Source: Aquisediminimonas profunda | Lineage (GTDB): Bacteria > Pseudomonadota > Alphaproteobacteria > Sphingomonadales > Sphingomonadaceae | Assembly (NCBI RefSeq): GCF_019443285.1 | Contig: NZ_CP080327.1 | Span: forward strand, 3,034,001 to 3,098,000 | Reading direction: 5' to 3' | Length of the DNA: 64,000 nt | Shown: one piece after another, positions 42,507 through 51,283 of the stretch | Numbering within the stretch: the first letter of the stretch is position 1 | Layout of the letters: each line of letters opens with the position of its first letter | Position numbers and translations under genes: made by a program | Notes under the pieces: generated by a model | The model's input: only the letters and a program-made list of their open reading frames with translations | The model's database searches: none | What the model was told of the DNA's origin: nothing

Positions 42507-43116
42507 GGGCCGCTGCGTCCTTGCCGCCTGCCTTGGCCAGGAATGGTGCAAGGTCACCATATCCGACACGATGGTAGACATAGTTCAGACCAAGTTTTTC
42601 GGCCGCTGCTCTGGCCTGCTCCTGCAAGGCCGGGCTTTCCGTTTGGGCCAGATAGACAAGATCCCGATAATTCCCGAAATAGCTGTCCCGTAAATGCGGG
42701 AAGCGATCGAGCCCGAGCCCCCCGAAGACCAGCCGATCGAAATTGCGCACGAGATAGTCCGTCAGGAAGAAGCTGCCGATTTCAGCGTCGGTGATGTCAG
42801 CAAACCGAGCACTGCCAGCATAGAATTCATAACAATGCGCGTGCGGGAGCCTTACCGCATCATGCTTGGCGAGAACTGCATCCAGGGCGCCGCCCGTTCC
42901 GCATTCTCCATAGCCAACCAGAACCTGTTCAAACTCCCCGCGGCGTTCGGTCAGTATCTCGTCAACGCGCGGGGCAATCTTGCTTGGCGTATTATGGAAC
43001 TCGGCTGGCAGGCACTGCAACTCCGTTTCGCCGTCGCCCAGTCCCAATTGCTTGCGAAGTGCGACGACTTCTGCCGCCAGTGCGCCGCAAGCAAGGATCA
43101 GGCATTTTCCGCTCAT
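42499..43116 (-). CDS. DUF1638 protein of the corrinoid operon
   Basis: A 205-residue DUF1638 protein. The core motifs are CLILACGALAAEV, LPAEFHNTPSKIAPRVDEIL and VLVGYGECGTGGALDAVL. From memory, members occur mostly beside corrinoid methyltransferase genes, but no biochemical role is established to my knowledge. It is 26 bases after the corrinoid gene and overlaps the MTHFR C-terminal gene. A helper for corrinoid charging or folate handling is plausible but unproven. Confidence 0.85.
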   Translation of the reverse strand: MSGKCLILACGALAAEVVALRKQLGLGDGETELQCLPAEFHNTPSKIAPRVDEILTERRGEFEQVLVGYGECGTGGALDAVLAKHDAVRLPHAHCYEFYAGSARFADITDAEIGSFFLTDYLVRNFDRLVFGGLGLDRFPHLRDSYFGNYRDLVYLAQTESPALQEQARAAAEKLGLNYVYHRVGYGDLAPFLAKAGGKDAAAHV

Positions 43117-43142
43117 CGCAGGGGCCTTTCGTCGCGATCCCC

Positions 43143-43826
43143 TCAGCTGTTCCGGCCAACCAGCGCACGGGCGAGTTCAGCACTGATCGCCGCGTCGCGG
43201 CCATAGCTGTGCGCACCAATGGCGTCTGCAAATTCCTGATTCAGCGGTGCGCCGCCCACCATGACGGGGAGTTCCTTGAGAATGCCACGCTTATCAAGCT
43301 CCTCGATCACGACGCCCATATAGGGCATCGTCGTGGTCAGCAGGGCCGACATGCCGAGGATCGCCGGCCGATGCTCGTCAATCGCGGCCAGATATTTTTC
43401 AACCGGGTTGTTGATCCCGAGGTCAATGACTTCGAACCCCGCACCTTCCAGCATCATGCCGACGAGATTCTTGCCGATGTCATGAATGTCGCCCTTCACG
43501 GTGCCGATAACATATTTGCCAAGGCTCGCCTTGCTGTCCGTTGCTGCCAGAATTGGGCGAAGCAGCTCCATGCCGCTCTTCATTGCTCCGGCGCATTGAA
43601 GAACTTCAGGGACGAACAGAATGCCGTCGCGGAAATCCACACCGACGATCCGCATGCCTTCGACGAGCGCTTCCGACAGGATGTTGTTTGCATCCCATCC
43701 TCGCTCAAGCAAAATCTGCGTGCCTTCATGCACTTCGTCGGCAAGACCATCATAAAGATCGTCCTTCATCTGGTCGACCAGATCTTCGTCATTCAGGTCC
43801 CGCAGGATGATTTCGTCGTCAGCCAT
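43143..43826 (-). CDS. Corrinoid (cobalamin-binding) methyl-carrier protein
   Basis: A 227-residue MtaC/MttC/MtgC-type protein. An N-terminal helical cap (residues 1-100) is followed by a Rossmann-like B12 domain with the DxHxxG motif (D113-I-H115-D-I-G118), SALLTTTMP and VMVGGAPLN. His115 should be the lower cobalt ligand. It shuttles methyl from an MttB-type enzyme to the methyl-THF methyltransferase. It is the first gene of the minus-strand operon; GAGGAA precedes its ATG at 43826. It is the only corrinoid carrier in the window, so both MttB copies presumably use it. Confidence 0.95.
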   Translation of the reverse strand: MADDEIILRDLNDEDLVDQMKDDLYDGLADEVHEGTQILLERGWDANNILSEALVEGMRIVGVDFRDGILFVPEVLQCAGAMKSGMELLRPILAATDSKASLGKYVIGTVKGDIHDIGKNLVGMMLEGAGFEVIDLGINNPVEKYLAAIDEHRPAILGMSALLTTTMPYMGVVIEELDKRGILKELPVMVGGAPLNQEFADAIGAHSYGRDAAISAELARALVGRNS

Positions 43827-43942
43827 GGAATTCCTCGCCCATTTTGCTTCAATGCATGAAAGATGCGCCAAAGGCTGCATTCAATATATTCCAGAATCGC
43901 CATTTTCTGTTATAAGATCGACATGCGCTTTTGGCATGCCCG
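43827..43942. promoter_or_regulatory. Divergent promoter of the corrinoid operon and its GlxA-type regulator
   Basis: This 116-bp gap holds CATGC-GCTTTTG-GCATG (43922-43938), a perfect 5-bp-arm repeat that ends just before the regulator ATG. The repeat resembles the TGCGC-type half-sites seen near 27715 and 46427. A TATAAG box near 43912 can serve the plus strand, and a TATATT-like box near 43885-43890 the minus strand. It is a good place for the regulator to act on both genes. Confidence 0.45.
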
Positions 43943-45019
43943 ATGACGGAAACCTCAAGACAGGAAGCCCTGGAGCGGCGCGGGACGCTGCCACGGCATT
44001 TCGTGTTCCTGCTCGTCCCGGAGTTTTCGCTGATGCCATTCACCGCAGCCGTCGAGCCGCTTCGGGTCGCGAACAGGATGCACGGCGGCACGCCCTATAG
44101 CTGGAGCACCGCAAGTGCTGACGGTTTGCCGGTGCGCGCAAGCAACGGCACGTTGGTTCAGGTGGACTCCGCACTCGGCACCAGCAGCCAGGCCGATGCC
44201 GTGATTGTCTGCGGTGGCATTGCCGTTGCCGAAAAACTCGATCCGGCGGTGGCCTCCCGGCTCCGGCGCTACTCGCGGCGGGGCGTGCAGTTGGGAAGCG
44301 TCTGCACGGGCAGCGTCATCCTTGCGGATGCGGGCCTTCTTGATGGCTACCGCTGCACCGTTCACTGGGAAGAAATTGACAGCCTTGCCGAAAACTATGC
44401 CGCACTGACCGTCACGCGCAGCCTGTTCGAGATTGATCGGGATCGCTTCACCTGCTCCGGCGGAACAGCACCGCTTGACCTGATGCTCCACTTCATCTCC
44501 GCCGATTTCGGGCGTGAACTGGGAGCGCGCGTCGCGGACCAGATGCTGCATCATACGGCGCGGCAAGCCTCGGAACCCCAGCGCCTTGCGCTTTCAGAGC
44601 GGACTGGGGTGCGTCATCCCCGCCTTCTTGACGTCATCGCAGCAATGGAAAGCAATCTGGAAAGCCCGCTGCCACTCTCGGACCTGGCGCAGGCAGGGGG
44701 CATGTCATTACGCCAGATGGAACGCCTGTTCATGCAGAATCTGACTACACATCCAGCGCGCTATTACCGCAACCTGCGTCTCAATCGCGCCAGGCAAATG
44801 GTGCAACAAACGGGGATGTCGATGATCCAAATTGCGGTTGCGACCGGCTTCACGTCCGCTGCGCATTTTGCAAAGGCTTATGGTTCGCTGCACGGCCTGC
44901 CGCCCAGCCGCGACCGATCTTCGGCTTCGGCGAGCCGAAATACCGGGTTTGAGCCAGCTAGTCGGCGTCCGGCTCCAGGCCTCGAGCGAGACGCTCCCGG
45001 AACAAAAGGATCACAATAG
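43943..45019 (+). CDS. GlxA-family AraC-type transcriptional regulator
   Basis: A 358-residue regulator. The N-terminal DJ-1/PfpI-like domain carries the Cys in GSVCTGSVILADAGLLDG. The C-terminal AraC domain includes PLSDLAQAGGMSLRQMERLF and IAVATGFTSAAHFAKAYGS. This layout is that of GbdR, the glycine-betaine-responsive activator, and of CdhR for carnitine; I cannot tell which ligand it uses. It is divergent from the corrinoid operon and probably activates it. The ATG at 43943 is chosen over a TTG at 43931. The 3' end overlaps the convergent POT gene by 62 bases. Confidence 0.9.
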   Translation: MTETSRQEALERRGTLPRHFVFLLVPEFSLMPFTAAVEPLRVANRMHGGTPYSWSTASADGLPVRASNGTLVQVDSALGTSSQADAVIVCGGIAVAEKLDPAVASRLRRYSRRGVQLGSVCTGSVILADAGLLDGYRCTVHWEEIDSLAENYAALTVTRSLFEIDRDRFTCSGGTAPLDLMLHFISADFGRELGARVADQMLHHTARQASEPQRLALSERTGVRHPRLLDVIAAMESNLESPLPLSDLAQAGGMSLRQMERLFMQNLTTHPARYYRNLRLNRARQMVQQTGMSMIQIAVATGFTSAAHFAKAYGSLHGLPPSRDRSSASASRNTGFEPASRRPAPGLERDAPGTKGSQ

Positions 45020-46319
45020 CCCCGCCGACCGCAATCCCGGCGTCCATTGCCCAGAAGGCAGACGGGCTCATCTGGTCGAAATAGCTGCCGACCCACCCCG
45101 CCAGCGTGTGGCCGACAAATGGCGAGAGGAACGCAACGCCCATCATCGTGGCCGTCACAGACGCGGGCGCGCACCTGCTGACCAGCGCCAGCGTCGTTGG
45201 CCAGTAGTACATCCAGGCCAGCCCCATGATCAGCCAGGCCGCAATGGCCCAACCGGACCCGACACTGTCCGGAGCGGATGTCCCAAAGTTTCCGATCGAG
45301 AGGAGCATGGCAGAAAAGGCCACGATTGCCGTCCCGATGCCGATCTTCGTCACGCTGCCCGGCTCGCTCGCCCTTTTCGATTGCCAGGCCCAGAAGGATA
45401 TCAACAGTGGCGCAGCGGCAATCGCCCCGATCGAATCCGCCGACGCAAACCAGCTTGACGGAACTTCGCCCCACATCGTCTGAAGGTTCACATATTGATC
45501 AACCCAGAGGATGCCGATGCTCCAGAACATCGGGTAGGCAATTTCTGCCGGTATCGTCAAAATGATGACTAGGAGAAGGACAAGGATGCGACGTCGTTCC
45601 GCTGGTGAGAGTGGCTGGGCCTTTTCACGCTTGCGGCCAACCGGACGGTCGTCCGGCAAATGGCGCTGGCCAAGAACATAGGCAGCCAGGGCCAGCAACA
45701 TGAGGACAGCGGCGACGGCGAACCCGGCATGCCATCCGTAAAGTGCAGCAACCAGGCCAGTGACAAACGGGCCGGATGCCGCGCCAATGCAAATGCCTGT
45801 CGAAAAGATCGTGAAGCCGCGCGACCGCCGCGATTCATCATCGACTGGATAGAGTGAGCCGACCTGCGCGGAAATATTGCCCTTCAGAAAGCCTGAGCCG
45901 AGGATCAGCAGCACGAGCGCGATCAGGAAGCTCTGGTAGAATGACATGGCGAGATGGCCCGCACTCATCAAGAGAACGCCCACCATCACCGTGCGCTTTG
46001 CGCCCAGAATGCGGTCTGCCACCCAACCGCCCAGGATCGGTGTGAAATAGACGAGCCCCGCATACCAGCCATAAATGATCGAAGCGAAGGCGAGATCACT
46101 CATCGCACCCCGAAACTCGAACACGCTTCGCAATGTGGCAAGGCCAAGCACCTGAGCGGCATTCAAGGGAAGGAGCAATTCCTTGACCATGTAGAGTGCC
46201 AGCAAGGCCGACATGCCGTAAAAGGAGAAACGCTCCCACATTTCGGTGAAGGAGAGAAAATAGAGCCCTTTCGGATGGCCCGCAAACGTATCCATCTCAA
46301 CCTGCTTTGCGGCATCCAT
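44958..46319 (-). CDS. POT-family (PTR2) proton-dependent peptide transporter
   Basis: A 453-residue membrane protein with about 12-14 spans. The POT signature is EMWERFSFYGMSALLALYM, with the ExxER motif used for proton coupling, followed by IIYGWYAGLVYFTPILGGWVADR. These carriers import di- or tripeptides, and some relatives transport carnitine-like or choline-ester compounds. GGAGGAG precedes the ATG at 46319. It is divergent from an MFS gene, with a repeat in between, and convergent with the regulator. Confidence 0.85.
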   Translation of the reverse strand: MDAAKQVEMDTFAGHPKGLYFLSFTEMWERFSFYGMSALLALYMVKELLLPLNAAQVLGLATLRSVFEFRGAMSDLAFASIIYGWYAGLVYFTPILGGWVADRILGAKRTVMVGVLLMSAGHLAMSFYQSFLIALVLLILGSGFLKGNISAQVGSLYPVDDESRRSRGFTIFSTGICIGAASGPFVTGLVAALYGWHAGFAVAAVLMLLALAAYVLGQRHLPDDRPVGRKREKAQPLSPAERRRILVLLLVIILTIPAEIAYPMFWSIGILWVDQYVNLQTMWGEVPSSWFASADSIGAIAAAPLLISFWAWQSKRASEPGSVTKIGIGTAIVAFSAMLLSIGNFGTSAPDSVGSGWAIAAWLIMGLAWMYYWPTTLALVSRCAPASVTATMMGVAFLSPFVGHTLAGWVGSYFDQMSPSAFWAMDAGIAVGGAIVILLFRERLARGLEPDAD

Positions 46320-46400
46320 AATCAATTCTCCTCCCCGGCATTTTGCTATGGCTGCCGCTTTTCAGCACCGTCGCTGATCAAAAGACCCGGTGTCAACTCG

Positions 46401-46439
46401 AATGCGCACAACACATGGTCAGCCGTTGCGCATTAGCAC
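46401..46439. promoter_or_regulatory. 8-bp-arm inverted repeat in the divergent transporter promoter
   Basis: AATGCGCA (46401-46408) and TGCGCATT (46427-46434) are perfect complements 18 bases apart, midway between the POT and MFS starts. The right arm continues as TGCGCATTAGCACC (46427-46440), which matches TGCGCATTTGCACC at 27715-27728 in 13 of 14 positions. The repeat across regions points to a common regulator. Confidence 0.5.
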
Positions 46440-46557
46440 CAACCCTTGGACCGGGATGACGGCCTGATGCTCTATCAGTTGAAAGCAGCGTTTGATTGAC
46501 TGCGGCAGGGTAAACCGAAAGAAGCGACATACGGGACATCGCAGAGGCGGGATGCGA

Positions 46558-47802
46558 ATGAAGAATGCCGATACAAACGCGAGATATACGGGCGGAGCTC
46601 TTCTAGTCGGCCTCATGGGTCTGTCGTTATTTGTCAATTATATTGATCGCGGCAATCTGGCGACGGGAGCAACACAAATCAGGGCAGAGCTTGGGCTATC
46701 CGCCACAGCATATGGTGCGCTGCTCTCAGCCTTCTACTTTGCCTACGCCTTCTGCCAACTCCCCGCCGGTGCTCTCGCCGATCGCATTGGTGGCAAACTG
46801 GTACTCGGGATTGGCGCAGCTCTCTGGTCGATTTCGACAATCCTGACGGGAATCGTCCATGGCTTTATCGGACTGTTCATTCTTCGCATGATGCTTGGTG
46901 TAGGAGAAAGTGTCGCTTTTACAACGACATCGAAGATAATCGCCAGCAATGTTCCGCGCACAAAGATTGGCCTTGCGAATGGTATCATCGGGTTCGGCTA
47001 TCTGGTTGGTCCCGCTGTCGGCACGTTGATCGGCGGCCTTGTAATGGCAAAGTGGGGCTGGCGGTCGACATTCCTGATTTTCGGCGCGATCTCTCTCCTC
47101 TGGCTTATTCCGTGGAGCCGAGTCCGGATCCGCGAGGCGCTGCCGGACGCGTCTGAAACGCACGAGCCCGTTGAACCCGTCACACTCTCGCAGATCTTGC
47201 GACAACGCGCTTTGTGGGGCGCATCGCTCGGCCATTTTGCTGGCAACTGGAACTGGTACTTCATTCTTGGCTATTTGCCGATGTATCTCGAAATGGGCCG
47301 CGGCTTTTCAAAGGAGCAAATGGCGACCGTGGTGTCCGGCGCCTATTTCGTGAATGCCATCGCAGCGCTCGTTGGCGGATGGGCGATCGACAAGGCGATC
47401 AAGTCAGGCTGGTCTCCTTCGCTGTCCTGCAAACTGCCATTGGCCGCAGCGCATATCGCCGGTCTGGGTTGCATGATGGCCATGCCCGTCATGCCCCTTG
47501 CCGCATGCATTGCACTGCTCTTTGTCTACGAAATCTTCCTGGGGCTTTCCTGCCCGGCTTATTTCATCATTCCGCAAATCATGGCTGGCCCCAATGCCGC
47601 TGCGCGCTGGGTCGGCGTCCAGAACATGGCCGGAAATCTGCCAGGCATAATCGGGCTGCTCTTTGCCGGAATTCTCATTGATGCCGAGAGCGGATCCTAC
47701 TTCACGGCCTTCCTGTTTGCGAGCCTCGTCAATGTCCTCGGATTGATAGGCTGGATAGGCATTCTGCCCAAAGTTCAGGAAATTGATTGGCGCACAGCCT
47801 GA
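46558..47802 (+). CDS. MFS transporter (ACS-like anion:cation symporter group)
   Basis: A 414-residue 12-span MFS protein. The N-terminal half has GLSLFVNYIDRGNLATG and FYFAYAFCQLPAGALADRIGGK (MFS motif A), as in hexuronate/glucarate-type ACS symporters. AGAGGCGGG is at good spacing for the ATG at 46558; the ATG at 46552 is too close. It ends exactly at the convergent stop of the next MFS gene. Substrate unknown; a carboxylate or betaine-like zwitterion fits context. Confidence 0.82.
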   Translation: MKNADTNARYTGGALLVGLMGLSLFVNYIDRGNLATGATQIRAELGLSATAYGALLSAFYFAYAFCQLPAGALADRIGGKLVLGIGAALWSISTILTGIVHGFIGLFILRMMLGVGESVAFTTTSKIIASNVPRTKIGLANGIIGFGYLVGPAVGTLIGGLVMAKWGWRSTFLIFGAISLLWLIPWSRVRIREALPDASETHEPVEPVTLSQILRQRALWGASLGHFAGNWNWYFILGYLPMYLEMGRGFSKEQMATVVSGAYFVNAIAALVGGWAIDKAIKSGWSPSLSCKLPLAAAHIAGLGCMMAMPVMPLAACIALLFVYEIFLGLSCPAYFIIPQIMAGPNAAARWVGVQNMAGNLPGIIGLLFAGILIDAESGSYFTAFLFASLVNVLGLIGWIGILPKVQEIDWRTA

Positions 47803-48960
47803 TCAGGCCTTGTCCAATCTGCGTGCGACCGGAACGGCGATTGCGATGGCCATGATGCAAAATACCCCACCAAGCGGACCAATGGGCGTGTAACCGCCAA
47901 AGCTCTGCGCAACATACCCGGCAACAAGCGATCCGAAACTTTGTGACAAAAGCCAAGTGCCGGTTGTCATGACCGCAAGCCGGCCGCTGGAATCATGGGC
48001 ATAGGCGAGCCCGAGCAGAAGCGGATACGTGAGGAACCAACTGATCATGTAGGCAATGAAGGCGCCCGCGAAGGCAAACTCGCTGCCGACAGTCGTCAAC
48101 AGGACACAGGTCAGTCCGCACCCTCCCAGCGCCGCCACCAATGGCCATGTCCGGGGCAACCGCTTGATTACAGCGGCCAGAATGGCATTGCTCAGCGCAC
48201 TTGCCAGGACGGCCATGCTCTGGAATTGGCCGAACCGTGTGGCGGGAATGCCGATCGCGTGGGCAGTGCGCTCGATGAATGGCCAAATGGCGAGCGACCC
48301 GAATGCAAACAACGCCATGGCAATCAGAACGCGCTGCCCCTCGGCCCCAACGCCAGCGCCTGATTTTGGGTCATCAGACCCTGCTACCGGATCAACACCG
48401 CCGGGAAGGAACATGGCGAGCAATCCAAGACTCATGCTGAGGCCAGCGAGTGCCAGAAACATGCCGGAAACTCCGAATGACTTGCCAATCATGGGCAGGC
48501 CGATGCTGACAACCGAATACAGGATGGTCTGAACCGTTATTCCAAGCGAGATCCATCGCGCAGGATGTTCAGTGCGACCCGCCGCCAGATTGACCGCGCT
48601 GTTCATGATTCCAAAGCCGAACCCTGTGCCGATTCTACCCGCGAAGAGCAGCGCAAAAGTTCCCGTATGAGCTGAGACGACCTGCGCAAGGCAGACGAGC
48701 GCCGTAGCCAACACTGCCAACATCCGTGCATCCATTGATCGCGACCGCGGTGCGACCAGGAACATGGCCGCAGCATAGCTTAGCGTTTCAGCCATGTTCC
48801 AGGCGCCCATTTGCGATGGCAAGAAGCCAAAGCGGTCAATCAATCCGCCGACAAGGTAAGTCGTGAAATTGTTGCCGATGTGGGCCGCGCCGGTCGCCGC
48901 GCCGATTCCGATCAGTGTAAAGGCAAAGGGCCTGGGCTTTTGCCCTGCCCCGGCGTTCAA
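47803..48960 (-). CDS. MFS transporter, last gene of the choline-sulfatase operon
   Basis: A 385-residue 12-span MFS protein; the first span begins LIGIGAATGAAHIGNNFTTYL. The only plausible start is TTG at 48960, which overlaps the betC stop as TTGA, preceded by GTGAGG. That suggests weak initiation coupled to translation of the sulfatase. Co-expression with BetC suggests transport of choline sulfate, choline or another intermediate. Confidence 0.78.
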   Translation of the reverse strand: MNAGAGQKPRPFAFTLIGIGAATGAAHIGNNFTTYLVGGLIDRFGFLPSQMGAWNMAETLSYAAAMFLVAPRSRSMDARMLAVLATALVCLAQVVSAHTGTFALLFAGRIGTGFGFGIMNSAVNLAAGRTEHPARWISLGITVQTILYSVVSIGLPMIGKSFGVSGMFLALAGLSMSLGLLAMFLPGGVDPVAGSDDPKSGAGVGAEGQRVLIAMALFAFGSLAIWPFIERTAHAIGIPATRFGQFQSMAVLASALSNAILAAVIKRLPRTWPLVAALGGCGLTCVLLTTVGSEFAFAGAFIAYMISWFLTYPLLLGLAYAHDSSGRLAVMTTGTWLLSQSFGSLVAGYVAQSFGGYTPIGPLGGVFCIMAIAIAVPVARRLDKA

Positions 48961-50471
48961 GACCTCACCCGCGGAAATCGAGCCATTGCTTCAAGGTCTT
49001 CAAGGTCCATATGGGCCCTTACATATTCCTGTGCTGCGTCACGCCTTGGTTGGAAATCCCAAGGCGACAGCACACCGGTTGCGTTGGCAAGGGCAACAAG
49101 GCGCCGACGGCGCTGGCTGGCAAGCACATCAGCGGTTATCGCCTCAAAGTCCCATCTGTTCATCACTTCATTGCGCAACTCCGCGACAAGCCCTGCACAA
49201 GACGGTTCGCACGCAACATTGTTAAGTTCATCAGGATCATCCGAAAGGTTGAACAACTGATCCGGGTCAATGGGACAATGAACGAACTTCCATGGACCCC
49301 GGCGGATCATGACCACGGGAGCCAGGGCGCCTTCGCCCATGTATTCGCCTATGACCTCATCATGGCCTGTTCCACTTTCGAGATGCGGGACAAGGCTCCG
49401 ACCGTCGAGCGGAACTGCTGGTTCAACGTCCACGCCGCCGAATTCGAGCAGCGTCGGCAGCAGGTCGACAAGTGAAACACTGGCGTCCACCCTGCGCGGT
49501 GCGTACCGCTTTGGCGCATGGACGATCAGGGGAATCCGCGCGGCCCCTTCGAAGAAATTCATCTTGTACCAAAGGCCGCGTTCACCCAGCATGTCGCCGT
49601 GGTCGCCACAGACAAGGACTATGGTGTCGTCCCGCAAGCCAGTTTCAGAGAGCGTTTGGAGTACGGACCCAAACTGGTCATCGACATAGCTTATTGAACC
49701 GAAATAGGCCCTTCGCGCTGCTCGAACCTGGTCTTGCGTGACTTCATCAAGATCCACTCCGCAAACGTGGCGCAACCGCCGGGAATGGGGATCGGTCCGG
49801 TCGATGGGAATCGAGACTTTCGGCATGGGAATCTCGATGCCGTCATACCGGTTCCAATATGTTTCCGGGCACGCATAGGGATCATGTGGATGCGTCAGTG
49901 AAAGTGTCAGGAAAAAGGGGCGCTCATCATTGTCGCGCGCAATGTCATAGAGTTTTCGTCGTGTCGCAAAGACCGCCTCTTCGTCGAAATCGAGCTGGTT
50001 GGTGCGAACTGTCGGACCGGCTGTCAGAACCGAATCCATGGAATGATACCAGCTTGGTCGATGCTCGAAATCGCTCCAGTCCGGCGTCCAGCCAAAGTCT
50101 GCGGGATAGATGTCGGTCGTAAGACGTTCTTCGAATCCGTGCAGCTGATCCGGACCAACGAAATGCATTTTCCCGGCCAGAATCGTGCGGTAGCCTGAGT
50201 AGCGCAGGTAATGGGCCATGCACGGCGTCGCTGCGGGAAGCTCGCAGGCATTGTCATAGGCCCCGATGCGGGACGGCAGTTGTCCGGCCTGCATGGTAAA
50301 CCGCGCCGGCCCGCACAGCGGACTGTTGGAATAGGCCGACGTAAACAGCACCCCCTCTTCCGCCAGACGTGCGAGATTGGGGACCAGAACCGGTGAGTCC
50401 GCATAAAAGGGCAGAAAGGGCGCAGCCATTTGGTCCGCCATCAGGATCAGTATATTTGGTTTGCGCGCCAT
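48957..50471 (-). CDS. betC: Choline-O-sulfatase
   Basis: A 504-residue type I sulfatase. The formylglycine motif is C-x-P-x-R in NSPLCGPARFTMQAGQLPSR (Cys53, Arg57). Metal ligands include Asp13 in LMADQMA and VCGDHGDMLGE. The C-terminal WDFQPRRDAAQEYVRAHMDL is the choline-sulfatase-specific tail. It has no signal peptide, so it hydrolyses choline-O-sulfate to choline and sulfate in the cytoplasm. ATG 50471 has GGCGGAG upstream. It lies 32 bases after the CaiD-like gene, in the gamma-butyrobetaine CoA operon. Confidence 0.93.
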   Translation of the reverse strand: MARKPNILILMADQMAAPFLPFYADSPVLVPNLARLAEEGVLFTSAYSNSPLCGPARFTMQAGQLPSRIGAYDNACELPAATPCMAHYLRYSGYRTILAGKMHFVGPDQLHGFEERLTTDIYPADFGWTPDWSDFEHRPSWYHSMDSVLTAGPTVRTNQLDFDEEAVFATRRKLYDIARDNDERPFFLTLSLTHPHDPYACPETYWNRYDGIEIPMPKVSIPIDRTDPHSRRLRHVCGVDLDEVTQDQVRAARRAYFGSISYVDDQFGSVLQTLSETGLRDDTIVLVCGDHGDMLGERGLWYKMNFFEGAARIPLIVHAPKRYAPRRVDASVSLVDLLPTLLEFGGVDVEPAVPLDGRSLVPHLESGTGHDEVIGEYMGEGALAPVVMIRRGPWKFVHCPIDPDQLFNLSDDPDELNNVACEPSCAGLVAELRNEVMNRWDFEAITADVLASQRRRRLVALANATGVLSPWDFQPRRDAAQEYVRAHMDLEDLEAMARFPRVRS

Positions 50472-50503
50472 GTCTTGAATTCTCCGCCTGTCCCTGTTGA
50501 AAA

Positions 50504-51283
50504 CTATCGACCCATCCATCTTGGCGGGCGCCCCTCGGCAAAAGCGCGCGGCCCCTCCAATGCATCTTCGGACTCAAGCATAGCTCTGTACGAGCGCAAC
50601 GAACCGCTCCGCATCAACTCATACCCTTGCCGAACAGTCATTCCTTCAGTGGCCCGAAGGACCTGGCGGGCAGCGACAATGGCGAGCGGCGCTCCCGCAG
50701 CAATGTTGCGCGCCAGCTCAAGTGCAGAATCGAGGAGACTTTCCGGATCCACCACGCGGCTTGCCAAGCCGAATGTGGACGCTTCATCAGCATCAAGCTT
50801 CCGGCCGGTCAGAATCATTTCCCGCGCCAAGGGCGCCGGTATGACTTTTGGCAGGCGCAGTAATCCGCCGGAATCGGGCAAGATTCCGAGCTGAACTTCA
50901 GGTAGCCAAAAGCGGGCGGACGTGCTGGCCACGATAAAATCCGCGGCAAGAGCGAGTTCGAAGCCGCCGCCCACAGCGAGCCCGTTCACTGCAGCAATGA
51001 CAGGCTTCGTCAGATCAAAATATTCGGTAAGCCCGGCAAATCCGCCGGGACCGTGATCGGCATCGACTGCCTCGCCCTCATTGGCAGCGCCAAGGTCCCA
51101 TCCCGCGGAAAAAAAGCGGCCCGCACCTGTTACAATGCCGACACGTAAAGCCGGATCCTCATCAAGAGTTCTGAACGCGGCAAAGAGCTCATGACTGGTC
51201 GCCACATTGATGGCATTCGCCTTGGGCCGATCCAGCGTGATGACAAGAATATTGTCGTGACGTTCTAGCCTGACAGCACTCAT
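50504..51283 (-). CDS. caiD: Crotonobetainyl-CoA hydratase-like enoyl-CoA hydratase
   Basis: A 259-residue crotonase-fold enzyme. The oxyanion/active region [18 protein letters not shown] and the following [20 protein letters not shown] strongly recall E. coli CaiD, which hydrates crotonobetainyl-CoA to L-carnitinyl-CoA. With the acyl-CoA dehydrogenase, ligase and thioesterase genes it makes a gamma-butyrobetaine to carnitine series. Its start overlaps the ligase stop by ATGA. A generic enoyl-CoA hydratase role is the alternative. Confidence 0.85.
   Translation of the reverse strand: MSAVRLERHDNILVITLDRPKANAINVATSHELFAAFRTLDEDPALRVGIVTGAGRFFSAGWDLGAANEGEAVDADHGPGGFAGLTEYFDLTKPVIAAVNGLAVGGGFELALAADFIVASTSARFWLPEVQLGILPDSGGLLRLPKVIPAPLAREMILTGRKLDADEASTFGLASRVVDPESLLDSALELARNIAAGAPLAIVAARQVLRATEGMTVRQGYELMRSGSLRSYRAMLESEDALEGPRAFAEGRPPRWMGR

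Noticed and set aside
43827-43942. Cobalamin riboswitch before the corrinoid operon
   Set aside because: The gap is only 116 bases and I could not find a B12-box-like sequence or the expected extended structure.
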